A stretch of 64,000 nucleotides of DNA from Streptomyces mangrovisoli (GCF_000974985.2 NZ_LAVA02000039.1:23919-87918), one strand, 5' to 3'; shown: positions 16,004-24,071, counted from the first letter of the stretch. Notes: a model not told the origin generated them from the sequence alone. A program made the numbers and translations.

Positions 16004-16084
16004 GGGAGGGGGGAGGCGACAACTCAGGCGGATCTACGGCAACGGCGGCAGCCACAGCAGCAACAGCGGCGGCGACAGCAAGAC

Positions 16085-16108
16085 GCCGACCGCCCGAAGG
16101 CGGTCGGC
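16085..16108. terminator. Terminator of the DUF5302 gene
   Basis: GCCGACCGCC and GGCGGTCGGC pair perfectly (10 bp) around a CGAA tetraloop, 47 nt beyond the minus-strand stop. Triplet-rich low-complexity DNA (GCA/GCG runs) follows at 16035-16084. Confidence 0.75.
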
Positions 16109-16154
16109 ATGGAGAGCAGGTGGGGCCGGATCAGCCGGATCGACCCTGTCCGGG

Positions 16155-16397
16155 TCAGCCGCCGCTCTTGCGCCGGAAGTTGCGCTGGCTCGCGGCCGGG
16201 CCCTTCGTCCTGCGGACCTTCGGCGCGTCACCGCCCGCGGCGACGTCGCCGGAGTCCGCCTGCGCACCACGCTTGCGCTCCAGCGCCTCGCGGAACTTGC
16301 GCTTCAAGTCGTAGTTGCCGTCGCTGTCGGGGGCCAGCGGCGACGTCTCGGGCTCGGCCGACTCCGAACCCTCTCGGGGTGCAGACTCTGCGGTCAC
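16155..16397 (-). CDS. DUF5302 family protein
   Basis: 80 residues from the GTG at 16397, selected because AGGAGG lies 5 nt before it. Small, highly charged and without Cys or membrane segments: an acidic disordered N-terminus (ESAPREGSESAEPETSP) is followed by the conserved DLKRKFREALERK helix and a basic SQRNFRRKSGG tail. This matches the actinobacterial DUF5302 family, whose function is not known. Single gene with its own hairpin terminator. Confidence 0.85.
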   Translation of the reverse strand: MTAESAPREGSESAEPETSPLAPDSDGNYDLKRKFREALERKRGAQADSGDVAAGGDAPKVRRTKGPAASQRNFRRKSGG

Positions 16398-16479
16398 GGT
16401 GACCTCCTGGGTTCGGACGATGGGAAGCACAGCTTGTCACACCGTGCGCCGCTCGTGCGCCGACCCTGCGCGGACCAAC

Positions 16480-16680
16480 ATCATCGGGGCCGGCGACAGA
16501 TCACCGCTGGACATCTCGTACTTCACGCGGGCCGAGAACTCCACGTCCGTGGTCTTCACGACGACGGACAAGGTCACAGACGGCAGTTGCTCGATCGACA
16601 TGGCCAACACCGCCAACGGAAGGACCCTGAGCGGAACGCTGACGATCGGCAACGGCTGCACGGGGGGCAGCCGGCTGACG
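16480..16680 (+). pseudogene. Fragment of a secreted-type protein gene
   Basis: In the frame around 16480-16680 the codons show strong Streptomyces third-position bias and encode protein-like sequence (SPLDISYFTRAENSTSVVF, then DGSCSIDMANTANGRTL and IGNGCTGGS). There is no start codon with a ribosome site, the upstream side is the DUF5302 promoter, and after about 16680 the frame degenerates into Arg-rich shadow sequence. The two Cys in a beta-rich context suggest the remnant of a small extracytoplasmic domain. A strong terminator follows at 16730. It could be a small intact gene with an unusual start, but decay is more likely. Confidence 0.4.
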
Positions 16681-16729
16681 GAGGAGCCGTGCCGCAGGCG
16701 CCGTACCGCACGCGCGGCCCTCCACTCGA

Positions 16730-16763
16730 CGGCCCCGGGACTCGCCCAGGAGTCCCGGGGCCG
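16730..16763. terminator. Terminator, 13-bp stem
   Basis: CGGCCCCGGGACT (16730-16742) and AGTCCCGGGGCCG (16751-16763) with an 8-nt loop. It can serve the remnant on the plus strand and the DUF2231 gene on the minus strand. Confidence 0.8.
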
Positions 16764-16854
16764 TCGTGCCCGGTGTCGGCCGCCGATTCGGGCTCGGGCT
16801 CGGCCGCCGCTTCAGTCGCGGTCGCGGTCTCGGTCTCGCTGTCGGCAGGCACTC

Positions 16855-17424
16855 CTACGGCCGCCGGTAGGCCACATGGCCGCCGAGCGCGCCGGTCACG
16901 GCGACGGCCGCCAGGCCGCCTAGCGACCACAGTCGGCCTTTCGCCGTGCGACCGCGGAGCCGAGCCGTCAAGGACGCCGCGTGGAACGCCACCGCGGCCA
17001 CGTTCGTGACCGCGTGGGCCAGACCGACCCGGGCCTGCTCGGGCGGCAGGTCCGCCCAGTCGACCCAGCCCGTGACCGCCGCCGGGGCCACCCCCACCAG
17101 GCCGACCGCCGTCAGGGTGGTCGACGCGTGAGCCGTTCCCGGCACGACGTCCAGCACGGCCGCCGAGAGCCAGCAGCCGATCGGCACCTGCACGAGGACG
17201 GGATGCACGGGATGGCCGAGCGGCCGGCCACGCAGCAGGTCGCGTGCCTCGCCCAGCGGGAGCGAGCGGATGCCCCGCTGGAGAGCCCGGATCGCCGGAT
17301 CCGCGAGCGTGGTGCGTTCGAGCCGGTCCAGGGTGGTCAGCCACCAGGTCGACGCCGTGTCCAGAGTCGTCCGGGCCAGGGCCTGCCCGGACTGCGGGGC
17401 GGGGGTGAAGGCGTGTGTATTCAT
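16855..17424 (-). CDS. DUF2231 family membrane protein
   Basis: 189 residues. A soluble N-terminal segment of about 75 residues precedes the DUF2231 core: GHPVHPVLVQVPIGCWLSAAVLD, then a glycine-rich helix, a WVDWADLP loop, a His-containing helix (GLAHAVTNVAAVAFHAAS) and a final helix ending HVAYRRP. Four transmembrane segments and conserved His residues suggest a haem- or quinone-associated membrane protein, but the family function is unproven. Monocistronic. Confidence 0.82.
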   Translation of the reverse strand: MNTHAFTPAPQSGQALARTTLDTASTWWLTTLDRLERTTLADPAIRALQRGIRSLPLGEARDLLRGRPLGHPVHPVLVQVPIGCWLSAAVLDVVPGTAHASTTLTAVGLVGVAPAAVTGWVDWADLPPEQARVGLAHAVTNVAAVAFHAASLTARLRGRTAKGRLWSLGGLAAVAVTGALGGHVAYRRP

Positions 17425-17607
17425 ACCGGACGGCTACCCGGCTGCCCGCCGCCGTCCCACCCCCGGCACCCGAACCGCCCGCCGGGCCGTCCGCCGCCCG
17501 GGTGTCGGGGTGGCGGGCCGTCCGGTTCACGTCGGTCACCCGTGCCGGGACGGCCGGTGGCCCACCGCGTCCGCGGCGGCCCACCGACTGCCTGCGAGCG
17601 CCGGGGC

Positions 17608-18561
17608 TCAGGACGGCAGCGGGCCGCCGTCGGTGTCCCCGTGCGGGCCGTCGCCGCCCGCGGCCCGGCGGCCGCGCCGCGGCGCCGTCCAGCCGCGGGC
17701 GCAGAACACCAGCACGGCGGTCACGACGGCCAGCGCCGCGCCCGCCTCGATCCGCGCGGTGAACACGAGGCCCGTCTGTTGGGACAGCTGAAAGGCCGCG
17801 AGGGGGTAGAGCGGCAGCAGGGCCACGAGTCCCGCCAGCGCCGCCGGGCGGCTGCGCGGGGCCGCGAGGCCAGCAGCGAGCAGCAGGGCCAGGTCGGTCA
17901 CGGCCCAGACGTTCGAGCCGGGGACCTTGTTCAGCACGACCAGCGCGAGCAGCGCGGCGGCCACGACGGACCAGGCCGTACGGTCGCCGGGCCCGGAGGC
18001 CAGCCGCAGCGGGGCCGCCCACAGCAGCGCGCAGGCCAGCAGCGGCCCGGCCGTTCCGGCGAGCAGCCACAGCACGGAGCCCTGGTGCGCGAGCGCGTGG
18101 GACACGGCCACGGCCCCCGACCAGGCGGTGGCCGCCCCGGCCGCCGTCCCCAGGGCCCTGGCCGGCGCGACCCGTCCGGTCAGCAGTGCGACGAGCGCGA
18201 GCGCCGCGAGGACGACCCCCGCCAGGCCCTGGTAGATGCCGAAGGTCTGCTCCATCTGGTCCCAGGTCAGCTCGCGCCGGAACATGTCGGCCTGCAGGAT
18301 CCGGAAGGCCAGGTCGCCGGCGACGCTGAGGCCCAGCGCGAGGGGGACGAGGGCGGCGAGCGCCCGGCCCCTGGGGTGCTCGGCGCCCAGCCCCGCCCGC
18401 AGCCTCAACCCGTGCGCGGCGAGCGAGGCCGCCTCCGCGAGGTGCGCGCCCCGCCCGCGGCCGGCGGTCGCGGCGAGCACGGCGTCCACCAGTTCGTCGC
18501 CCATCTCCGCGCGGTAGGGGGCGGGGTGGAGCCGTACGGCCACGCGCAGCAGGGCGCTCAT
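17608..18561 (-). CDS. Integral membrane protein of a PadR-linked pair
   Basis: 317 residues. The first 70 residues are amphipathic (HPAPYRAEMGDELVDAVLA), then seven or eight hydrophobic helices and a basic, charged tail. The opening segment LRVAVRLHPAPYRAEMGDEL is typical of membrane proteins encoded just after small PadR regulators in actinomycetes. It has no transporter or enzyme motif I recognise. The ATG overlaps the TGA of the PadR gene (ATGA), so the two are co-translated, and the pair may respond to envelope stress or drugs. Confidence 0.75.
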   Translation of the reverse strand: MSALLRVAVRLHPAPYRAEMGDELVDAVLAATAGRGRGAHLAEAASLAAHGLRLRAGLGAEHPRGRALAALVPLALGLSVAGDLAFRILQADMFRRELTWDQMEQTFGIYQGLAGVVLAALALVALLTGRVAPARALGTAAGAATAWSGAVAVSHALAHQGSVLWLLAGTAGPLLACALLWAAPLRLASGPGDRTAWSVVAAALLALVVLNKVPGSNVWAVTDLALLLAAGLAAPRSRPAALAGLVALLPLYPLAAFQLSQQTGLVFTARIEAGAALAVVTAVLVFCARGWTAPRRGRRAAGGDGPHGDTDGGPLPS

Positions 18562-18917
18562 CCCGTCACCCCCTGCGCGCCGCCCGAGAGGCGTCCCAGC
18601 CGGCGGCGCGCCTCGCGGGCCACCGCCTCCATCCGCCCCACCTCGGCGTCCAGCGCCGCCGTGCCGGGTTCCGTGAGCGCGTACACGCGCCGGGCCCGGC
18701 CGTCGACGACCTCCTCGCGTTCCACCCGTACCAGCCCTTCCGCCAGCAGTCGGTCCAGTGCTCCGTACAACGTGCCTGCCCGCAGGCGTACCCGGCCCTG
18801 CGACATCTGCTCGACCTCGGCGATCAGTGCGTACCCGTGCCGGGGCGCGTCGGCCAGCGCGGCCATCAGCAGCAGCGTCGGCTCCCGCATCGGCTGCCGG
18901 CCATCCCTGTTAGTCAT
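18558..18917 (-). CDS. PadR family transcriptional regulator (short form)
   Basis: 119 residues if started at the ATG at 18917; a longer frame to 18959 lacks a ribosome site. Winged helix: MREPTLLLMAALADAPRHGYALI, RLRAGTLYGALDRLLAEGLV, then the RARRVYALTEPG wing, and a short C-terminal helix for dimerisation. A TATATATA-containing near-palindrome lies 3 bp before the start, resembling a -10 box, so the mRNA may be leaderless and autorepressed at that site. Coupled by a 4-nt overlap to the downstream membrane protein gene. Confidence 0.85.
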   Translation of the reverse strand: MTNRDGRQPMREPTLLLMAALADAPRHGYALIAEVEQMSQGRVRLRAGTLYGALDRLLAEGLVRVEREEVVDGRARRVYALTEPGTAALDAEVGRMEAVAREARRRLGRLSGGAQGVTG

Positions 18918-18919
18918 GA

Positions 18920-18935
18920 GCGCTATATATATCGC
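18920..18935. promoter_or_regulatory. GCG-n-TATATATA-n-CGC site upstream of padR
   Basis: Imperfect palindrome with an AT core. It doubles as a likely -10 element just before the ATG at 18917, which fits a leaderless, self-repressed padR transcript. Confidence 0.5.
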
Positions 18936-18960
18936 ATGACTGACTATGATGGCGAGCATG

Positions 18961-19551
18961 TCACGGGGTGAGGCTGCCGCTCTTGATGCCGCTGTTCTGG
19001 AGGAGTTCGAGGGACATGCCCCACATCAGGACCTCGATCACACCGACCAGGAGTACGACGCTCCAGCAGAGGATCCGCGCCCAGCGCGGGAGGCGGAACC
19101 GCTCCCGGTCGGGGGCGGGCGCCGTACGGGAGAGCCACAGCCACCGGAGGGCGCCGATGCGGACGCCTACAGCGACCACGTTCAGGGCCCAGCGGACGAC
19201 GTCGTCGTCGATCGGCAGGACCACTGCCAGCAGCGCGGCGAGCCAGTTAGGCACGAGCAGCCACGCCGCCGCGATCCACTTCCGGTCGCGGCTCCACCAG
19301 GGCGACAGGCACATGGCCAGGATGCCGCCGACGGTCAGGACGAGCACGGGAAGGTTGAGGACGTTGTTCAGTTCTTCGGAGGAGTAGGAGGAGGAGGCGG
19401 CGGCGAACTGCTTGAGGATGCCCAGCAGGCTGCCCACCGCCAGAAGCCACGTGATGCGGGTCGGGGCGGCCCACGTGGACGACTCCTGCGCGGCGGGATG
19501 TCCGTCGACGGGAGCGGAGTGGTGATGCGTTTCGTGGCCGGAGGGGTTCAC
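18961..19551 (-). CDS. Small polytopic membrane protein
   Basis: 196 residues from the GTG at 19551 (GAGAGGA upstream). A His-rich N-terminus (HETHHHSAPVDGH) is followed by about five membrane helices: ITWLLAVGSLLGIL, VLNLPVLVLTVGGILAM, WIAAAWLLVPNWLAALLAVVLP, ALNVVAVGVRIGALRWLW and ILCWSVVLLVGVIEVLMWGM. No family recognised. It lies 333 nt beyond the end of the ABC exporter operon on the same strand, separated by a terminator, so it is probably independent. Confidence 0.72.
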   Translation of the reverse strand: MNPSGHETHHHSAPVDGHPAAQESSTWAAPTRITWLLAVGSLLGILKQFAAASSSYSSEELNNVLNLPVLVLTVGGILAMCLSPWWSRDRKWIAAAWLLVPNWLAALLAVVLPIDDDVVRWALNVVAVGVRIGALRWLWLSRTAPAPDRERFRLPRWARILCWSVVLLVGVIEVLMWGMSLELLQNSGIKSGSLTP

Positions 19552-19802
19552 GGAATTTTCCTCTCGGAGCAGGTCGGAACGGGTCGGAGCAGGGTCGAGT
19601 GAGGTGGTGGGGGCAGTCCGAATCACCGCGTGTCGCGCGGCGGGGCGCTGCCGGGCGGCAGGTTCTCGCGGACGTGCGGACGTGCGGGATGCGGAGTGCG
19701 AGGCGCAGGGCCGAGAAAGGCGTGCGGAGAGACGTCGTCGAACCGGAGCGTGGGCGGCGGAAAGGCAGCCGCGGGCCGGGCGCAGGTCTCGGGAGGTGTG
19801 CC

Positions 19803-19840
19803 GGCGGACCCGGCCGGTGAAATGCCGTACCGGGTCCGCC
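19803..19840. terminator. Terminator after the ABC operon
   Basis: GGCGGACCCGG (19803-19813) and CCGGGTCCGCC (19830-19840) form an 11-bp stem 44 nt past the permease stop on the minus strand. The rest of 19552-19883 shows nothing else recognisable. Confidence 0.7.
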
Positions 19841-19883
19841 CGTTCGGGCACGGGGCGGCGCGCTGCGGGCGCCGCGCGGGGGG

Positions 19884-20804
19884 CTACGCGACGCGGCGGC
19901 GCAGAGCGCGCAGGGCCGCGTGGACGAGCAGGGCGGCGAGCGCCAGGACGAGGATGCTGTAGGCGATCTGGTAACCCCAGTAGTCGCCCGGGGTCAGGGA
20001 GTTGGTCAGGTACGCGTCCTGCGGCAGGGCGTCCCAGAACATGAGGCCGAGCACGCCGCCCATGTGGAAGCCGTGGACTTCGGAGAAGATCCAGGGGTCG
20101 GCGAGGATCACCGCGCGGGAGCGGACCAGCAGGCAGGCGGCCAGCCAGGTGAGGGCGGGTGCGGCGATCAGGGTGGCCCAGGTGCGGCGCAGCAGCGTGC
20201 CGGTCAGGGCTCCGGCCGCGACGCCGAGCACGACGTAGGCGACCGTGACCGGGCCGATGGTGAAGTACGCGTTCTGCCGCTCGGCGCCGAAGGTGAGCAG
20301 GTTCAGGTCGAAGGCGTGCGCGGCGCTGACGCGGAACGCCGCCACTGCGGGCGTGACCAGCACGACGAGGGCCGCGGCCAGCGTCGCCCAGCGGACGGTG
20401 AACCAGCGCCGGGGGCTGATCGACTGGGTCAGGGCGAGGACAACGCGGCGGGACTCCCATTCGCGGGCGGTGAGCACACCGCTCAGCAGGGCGGCGTACA
20501 GCGCGGGCCGGAAGGCGATCTCGGAGCCGTCGCTCATCAGCTTCGCGGTCTTGTTGTAGGCGCCGTCGATGTAGGTGCCCCAGTGATAGGCCTTGGCTCC
20601 GACGTGGGCGCGCAGCGTTTCGGCGTCCGCCCAGCCGCCGTAGTGGTAGATCACGGTGGCGGCGGGACGTGCGAGCAGCAGCGCCGCGACCAGCAGCGGG
20701 ATCCAGTACTGCCGTACGGCGATCCGCACGAGGGGCGGGATCCGGCCCGCGCGCCCCGGGCGGGGGGACTCGGTCCCGGCGGCCGGGGTGGTGAGGGTGC
20801 TCAT
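19884..20804 (-). CDS. ABC transporter permease
   Basis: 306 residues with six hydrophobic helices (first about 35-52, last about 280-300) and a long extracellular loop after helix 1 (YHYGGWADAETL). The sequence between helices is not similar to MacB; it fits the ABC-2-like permeases encoded next to YtrA-type regulators. Its ATG overlaps the TGA of the ATPase gene. Together they form an exporter, probably for a lipid-active antibiotic or peptide. Last gene of the regulator-ATPase-permease operon, followed by a terminator. Confidence 0.82.
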   Translation of the reverse strand: MSTLTTPAAGTESPRPGRAGRIPPLVRIAVRQYWIPLLVAALLLARPAATVIYHYGGWADAETLRAHVGAKAYHWGTYIDGAYNKTAKLMSDGSEIAFRPALYAALLSGVLTAREWESRRVVLALTQSISPRRWFTVRWATLAAALVVLVTPAVAAFRVSAAHAFDLNLLTFGAERQNAYFTIGPVTVAYVVLGVAAGALTGTLLRRTWATLIAAPALTWLAACLLVRSRAVILADPWIFSEVHGFHMGGVLGLMFWDALPQDAYLTNSLTPGDYWGYQIAYSILVLALAALLVHAALRALRRRVA

Positions 20805-21724
20805 ACGGCGGGTTCCTTGAGGTATGCGTCCGGGGTCGGCGGGACGGGGGATCGGGGGGTTGCGGGTGCGCCGAGGTGGGCGAGGACCAGCTCTTCGAGG
20901 GACGGCGTGCGGACCTCCCAGTCGGCGGGCAGCGGCGCGCCGGAGGGGCGGATCAGTGCGCTGGTGCCCCGGCCGGCCGGGCGGGACTCGATCACCGTGT
21001 GGCCGGCCAGCCGCTCGGGCCCGCCCGCCAGGGTGACCACGGCGTGCGAGGCGGTGAGTTCGTCGATGTCGCCGCAGAGGCGGGCGGCACCCTGGTCGAG
21101 CAGGAGCAAGTGGTCGCAGGCGTCGGCCAGTTCGGAGATGATGTGCGACGACATCACGACGGTGGCGCCGGTGTCGGCGACATGCGCCATGAGCAGGCCC
21201 ATCACCTCCTGGCGGGCGAGGACGTCGAGGTCCGCCATCGGCTCGTCGAGCAGCAGCAGGTCCGCGCGCTTGCCGAGGGTCAGGGCCAGCGCGACGCGGG
21301 TGCGCTCGCCGCCGGACAGGTCTCCGATCCGGTCCTTCTCGTGGAAGTTCCCGGCGTCGGCGACGCGCTCGGCGAGGTCCGCGTCCCAGTCGGCGCCGTT
21401 CAGGCGGGCGCCCAGACGCAGGGTCTCGGCGACCGTGAACCGGGGGAAGAGCGGCCGGTGCTGGGCGAGGTACGCGACGCGGGGGTGCCCGGCGCGCGGC
21501 GCGCCGCCGGCCACCGTGACCTCCCCGGAGGTCGGTCGCCGCATTCCGGCCACCAGCTCCAACAGGGTTGATTTTCCGGCGCCGTTGGGGCCGACGAGGG
21601 CGCAGACGACCCCGGCGGGTATGCGAAAGGTGCAGTCGTCGAGTACGTCCGGACCCCTGCGCCGGTACCGCTTGCTGACGCCGTCGGCGGCGAGCGCCAC
21701 GTCAGGGCTGGGGGGATACGACAT
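20801..21724 (-). CDS. ABC transporter ATP-binding protein
   Basis: 307 residues from the ATG at 21724 (GAAGGA upstream). Walker A GPNGAGKST, Q-loop YLAQHRP, signature LSGGERTRVALAL, Walker B LLLLDEP and switch His in SSHIISEL are all intact, so it should hydrolyse ATP. The C-terminal 80 residues are an extra domain with the hallmark PSLEELVLAHLG. The gene overlaps the 3' end of the regulator gene by 23 bp and the permease start by 4 bp, indicating strict co-expression. Confidence 0.93.
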   Translation of the reverse strand: MSYPPSPDVALAADGVSKRYRRRGPDVLDDCTFRIPAGVVCALVGPNGAGKSTLLELVAGMRRPTSGEVTVAGGAPRAGHPRVAYLAQHRPLFPRFTVAETLRLGARLNGADWDADLAERVADAGNFHEKDRIGDLSGGERTRVALALTLGKRADLLLLDEPMADLDVLARQEVMGLLMAHVADTGATVVMSSHIISELADACDHLLLLDQGAARLCGDIDELTASHAVVTLAGGPERLAGHTVIESRPAGRGTSALIRPSGAPLPADWEVRTPSLEELVLAHLGAPATPRSPVPPTPDAYLKEPAV

Positions 21725-22112
21725 CGGGTTCCTTCGATGAATAGAGGTCTTCGAGCACGTCGGCGAAGAGCGCGGCGAGGTCGTCGCGCTCCAGACCGGA
21801 CGCGCGGGCCCGTGCGGCCACGTCGGCGAGTTCGGCATGCCAGGGTGAGTCGGCGGAGGATGCGCCGAGCGTGCCGGTCACGAACGTCCCGTGCCTGCGC
21901 CGGGTCTCGACCAGGCCTTGGGATTCCAGCTCGCGATATGCCTTGAGCACGGTGTTGGGGTTGAGCGCGGTCGCCTCGACCACCGCACGGGCCGTCGGCA
22001 GCCGGTCGCCCGGCTCCAGCAGCCCCAGCCGCAACGCCTGCTGGACCTGCTGGATGATCTGTACGTAGGCGGGGATGCCGCCACGCCGATCGATCCGGAA
22101 GTCGAACGCCAC
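21702..22112 (-). CDS. GntR family regulator, YtrA subfamily
   Basis: 136 residues from the GTG at 22112. Short GntR protein: winged helix FRIDRRGGIPAYVQIIQQVQQALRLGLLEPGDRLPTARAVVEATALNPNTVLKAYRELESQGLVETRRRHGTFV shown in parts, and a short C-terminal dimer helix (ADVAARARASGL). YtrA repressors usually control the ABC transporter that follows them, as here. Upstream GGGGG gives only a poor ribosome site; translation starting at an upstream in-frame codon cannot be excluded. It is presumably induced by the transporter substrate. Confidence 0.88.
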   Translation of the reverse strand: MAFDFRIDRRGGIPAYVQIIQQVQQALRLGLLEPGDRLPTARAVVEATALNPNTVLKAYRELESQGLVETRRRHGTFVTGTLGASSADSPWHAELADVAARARASGLERDDLAALFADVLEDLYSSKEPDVVSPQP

Positions 22113-22132
22113 GACTGCCAACCCCCAAAGCA

Positions 22133-22160
22133 CCAATGAACTACATGAATGATGCATTGG
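22133..22160. promoter_or_regulatory. Inverted repeat CCAATG-N16-CATTGG
   Basis: Perfect 6-nt arms with a 16-nt AT-rich spacer, 20 bp upstream of the YtrA-type gene. The site probably lies in its promoter and may be the autoregulatory operator. Confidence 0.5.
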
Positions 22161-22247
22161 AAGATCGACGCACGTCAAGCTCGGCCACCAGGAGGTCACC
22201 GACGGCACTGCGGCCGGACAGGACGGCCGGATCCAGCCCTTCGCGGC

Positions 22248-22952
22248 TCAGGTCAGCAGATTCCCCGTGTGGGACGAACGGCGCGCCGCGGCCTGCAGGG
22301 CCTGGATCCGGGGGCCGACGTGATCGATGTGGCCCACGGGGCTCCCGAAGGGCAGCCGGACGTCGCGGTGGGTGCGTGCGTACTCGAGGCGCAGCGTCAG
22401 GCCGTAGCGGTCGACGGCGACCGGGAGGACGCGCCGCACACCGCCGCCCGGGAACGGACGGACCAGGCGCAGCAGCAGCGGGACGAGCGCGGAGTGCTCG
22501 TCGACGAGGTGGGTCAGCAGGCCCGCCTCGGCGGCCGCGAGGGGATCGAGCTCGACCGCCTCCAGCTCCGCGAGGGTCACGTAGGAGCGTCCGCTCGCGT
22601 CCTCCAGGACGCACTGCCCGAACTCCACGCAGGTGCTGTCGGCGGACTCCGGATCGTACGGCGCGGCAAGCAGCCCGGCCAGGGTGACGCGGGCGCGCAG
22701 CCGGTCGCGTACGGGGGTGGGGGCGATGTCGGTGAGTTCCAGCCTGACCGGGACGCGCCCGGCGGGCGGGACACCCGGCCCCTCGAACGGCGCGTGCAGG
22801 TGGACGTGGCCCAGGGCCCCCGCTCCGTCGAGACGCCGTACTTCGATACGCCGTCCGTCGGCCACCACGGTCATGGAGTGGGCGACGGCCAGGATCGAAC
22901 GCGCCCGTTCCGCGACGGTCGGCGCGTCGGCGTGCCGTGGGGACTGACGCAT
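22248..22952 (-). CDS. DUF2470 domain protein, iron-regulated
   Basis: 234 residues. The N-terminal MRQSPRHADAPTVAERARSILAVAHSMTVV is characteristic of actinobacterial DUF2470 proteins, with a split beta-barrel middle (LTDIAPTPVRDRLRARVTLAGLL) and a C-terminal DUF2470 helix pair containing HLVDEHSALVP and DRYGLTLRLE. Related HugZ-type proteins degrade haem or bind it. An iron box sits 25 bp upstream of its start, so expression should rise under iron starvation. A role in using haem iron is inferred from the box and the fold; the catalytic His are not identified. Confidence 0.85.
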   Translation of the reverse strand: MRQSPRHADAPTVAERARSILAVAHSMTVVADGRRIEVRRLDGAGALGHVHLHAPFEGPGVPPAGRVPVRLELTDIAPTPVRDRLRARVTLAGLLAAPYDPESADSTCVEFGQCVLEDASGRSYVTLAELEAVELDPLAAAEAGLLTHLVDEHSALVPLLLRLVRPFPGGGVRRVLPVAVDRYGLTLRLEYARTHRDVRLPFGSPVGHIDHVGPRIQALQAAARRSSHTGNLLT

Positions 22953-22977
22953 CTGGATCCTCCCGGAGCCCGATAAC

Positions 22978-22996
22978 TTAGGTATGCCTAACCTAA
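22978..22996 (-). promoter_or_regulatory. Iron box (DmdR1/IdeR-type operator)
   Basis: TTAGGTATGCCTAACCTAA matches the 19-bp DtxR-family consensus (TTAGGTTAGGCTNACCTAA) with outer arms TTAGGT/ACCTAA intact. It lies just upstream of the DUF2470 gene and abuts the stop codon of the LysR gene. Confidence 0.85.
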
Positions 22997-22997
22997 C

Positions 22998-24038
22998 CTA
23001 CCGATGGTTGCCGCCCAAGCGCCCCGACGTCGGCGATCCCGGCTCCGTGCCCGGCGAGCCGTGCACCGCCGCCTGCTCGCGAAGAGCGTGGATGAACGTG
23101 GTCACGTGCGGCCGGTTGCCGTGGTCGATGGCGGCGACGCCGATGTACCGGATCGGCGTCGGCGCCTTGATCGGGACGGCGCGAAGGCCGGGGATGTCCG
23201 GGGTGAGCCCGATGGAGGGGGTCTCCGGGGTGAGCCCGATGGCGGGGCTCTCCGGGGTGAGCCCGATGGCGGGGGTCTCCAGGGTGAGCCCGATGGCGGG
23301 GATCAGGGAGATCCCCGCGCCCGCGGCGACCAGCGAGCGGGCGAAGAAGTAGTCGGTCGTGGTCCCGTGCACCTTCGGCTCGAAGCCGGCACGCTCGGCA
23401 TGGCGACGCAGGTAGGCCTCGGTCTTCAGGCAACCCAACACCCAGGGTTCGGCGGCCAGTTCGGCGAGGTCGAGCGCGTCTCGGTCCGCGAGCCGGTGTT
23501 CCTGCGGCAGGACGACGTACAGAGGGTCTTCCAGGAGCGGCGTCCACCGGAGGCCGGCGCCGTGGCCCGGCCCGGAGGGGAGCGGGCCGTCGAAGTGGTA
23601 GGCGAGGGCGAGGTCCACGGCGCCCTGGCGGACGAGGGGCAGGGTGTCCTCGGGTTCCCCCTCCCGTACGTGGAGTTCGGTGTGGGGGTGGACCGCCAGG
23701 AGCCGGGTGAACGCGCCGGGCAGCAGGAGCCTCCCGCCGCTGGTGAAGGCGGCCACGGTGAGCCGGGCGCGGCCGGTGGCGAGCTGGGCGACCCGCTGCC
23801 GCGCCTGGCTGAGCTCGGCGGCGACGGATTCGGCGGCGGCGACCATGATGTGGCCGGCCGGGGTGAGGGTGACGCCGCGGGTGGAGCGGGCGACGACCTG
23901 GGCGCCGAGACCACGCTCCAGGGCAGCCACCTGCTGGGAGACGGCCGAGGGCGTGATGCGGAGGAACGCGGCCGCCCGGTTGAAGCTGCCGTGGTCCGCC
24001 ACCGCCCGCAGGACCCTGAGCCGCTGCACGTCGATCAA
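22998..24038 (-). CDS. LysR family transcriptional regulator with an internal repeat
   Basis: 346 residues. The N-terminal helix-turn-helix reads LRVLRAVADHGSFNRAAAFLRITPSAVSQQVAALERGLGAQVVAR (first 50 residues, in parts). The periplasmic-binding-like effector domain follows: LTVAAFTSGGRLL, DLALAYHFDG and EPWVLGC. It is interrupted near residue 255 by four copies of a 9-residue unit (PAIGLTPET), absent from ordinary LysR proteins, where a single copy would suffice. The unit comes from a 27-bp tandem repeat. It is divergent from the epimerase-like gene at 24109 and probably regulates it. Repeat copy number might tune effector binding. Confidence 0.88.
   Translation of the reverse strand: MIDVQRLRVLRAVADHGSFNRAAAFLRITPSAVSQQVAALERGLGAQVVARSTRGVTLTPAGHIMVAAAESVAAELSQARQRVAQLATGRARLTVAAFTSGGRLLLPGAFTRLLAVHPHTELHVREGEPEDTLPLVRQGAVDLALAYHFDGPLPSGPGHGAGLRWTPLLEDPLYVVLPQEHRLADRDALDLAELAAEPWVLGCLKTEAYLRRHAERAGFEPKVHGTTTDYFFARSLVAAGAGISLIPAIGLTLETPAIGLTPESPAIGLTPETPSIGLTPDIPGLRAVPIKAPTPIRYIGVAAIDHGNRPHVTTFIHALREQAAVHGSPGTEPGSPTSGRLGGNHR
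23192..23302. repeat. 27-bp tandem repeat, four copies, in the LysR gene
   Basis: GGGTGAGCCCGATGG cores occur at 23201, 23228, 23255 and 23282, in frame, coding for the repeated PAIGLTPET-like units. Minisatellite-like; copy number may vary between strains. Confidence 0.92.
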
Positions 24039-24071
24039 CAGTTCTCCTTAATACCCGCCCAGCAAGTGGGG

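Noticed and set aside
16035..16084. GCA/GCG triplet-rich stretch beside the DUF5302 terminator as a small gene
   Set aside because: Low complexity in every frame, no start or ribosome site; left as non-coding.
23192..23302. CRISPR-like array in the LysR gene
   Set aside because: Units are contiguous 27-bp copies in frame, with no spacers or cas genes; a coding minisatellite.
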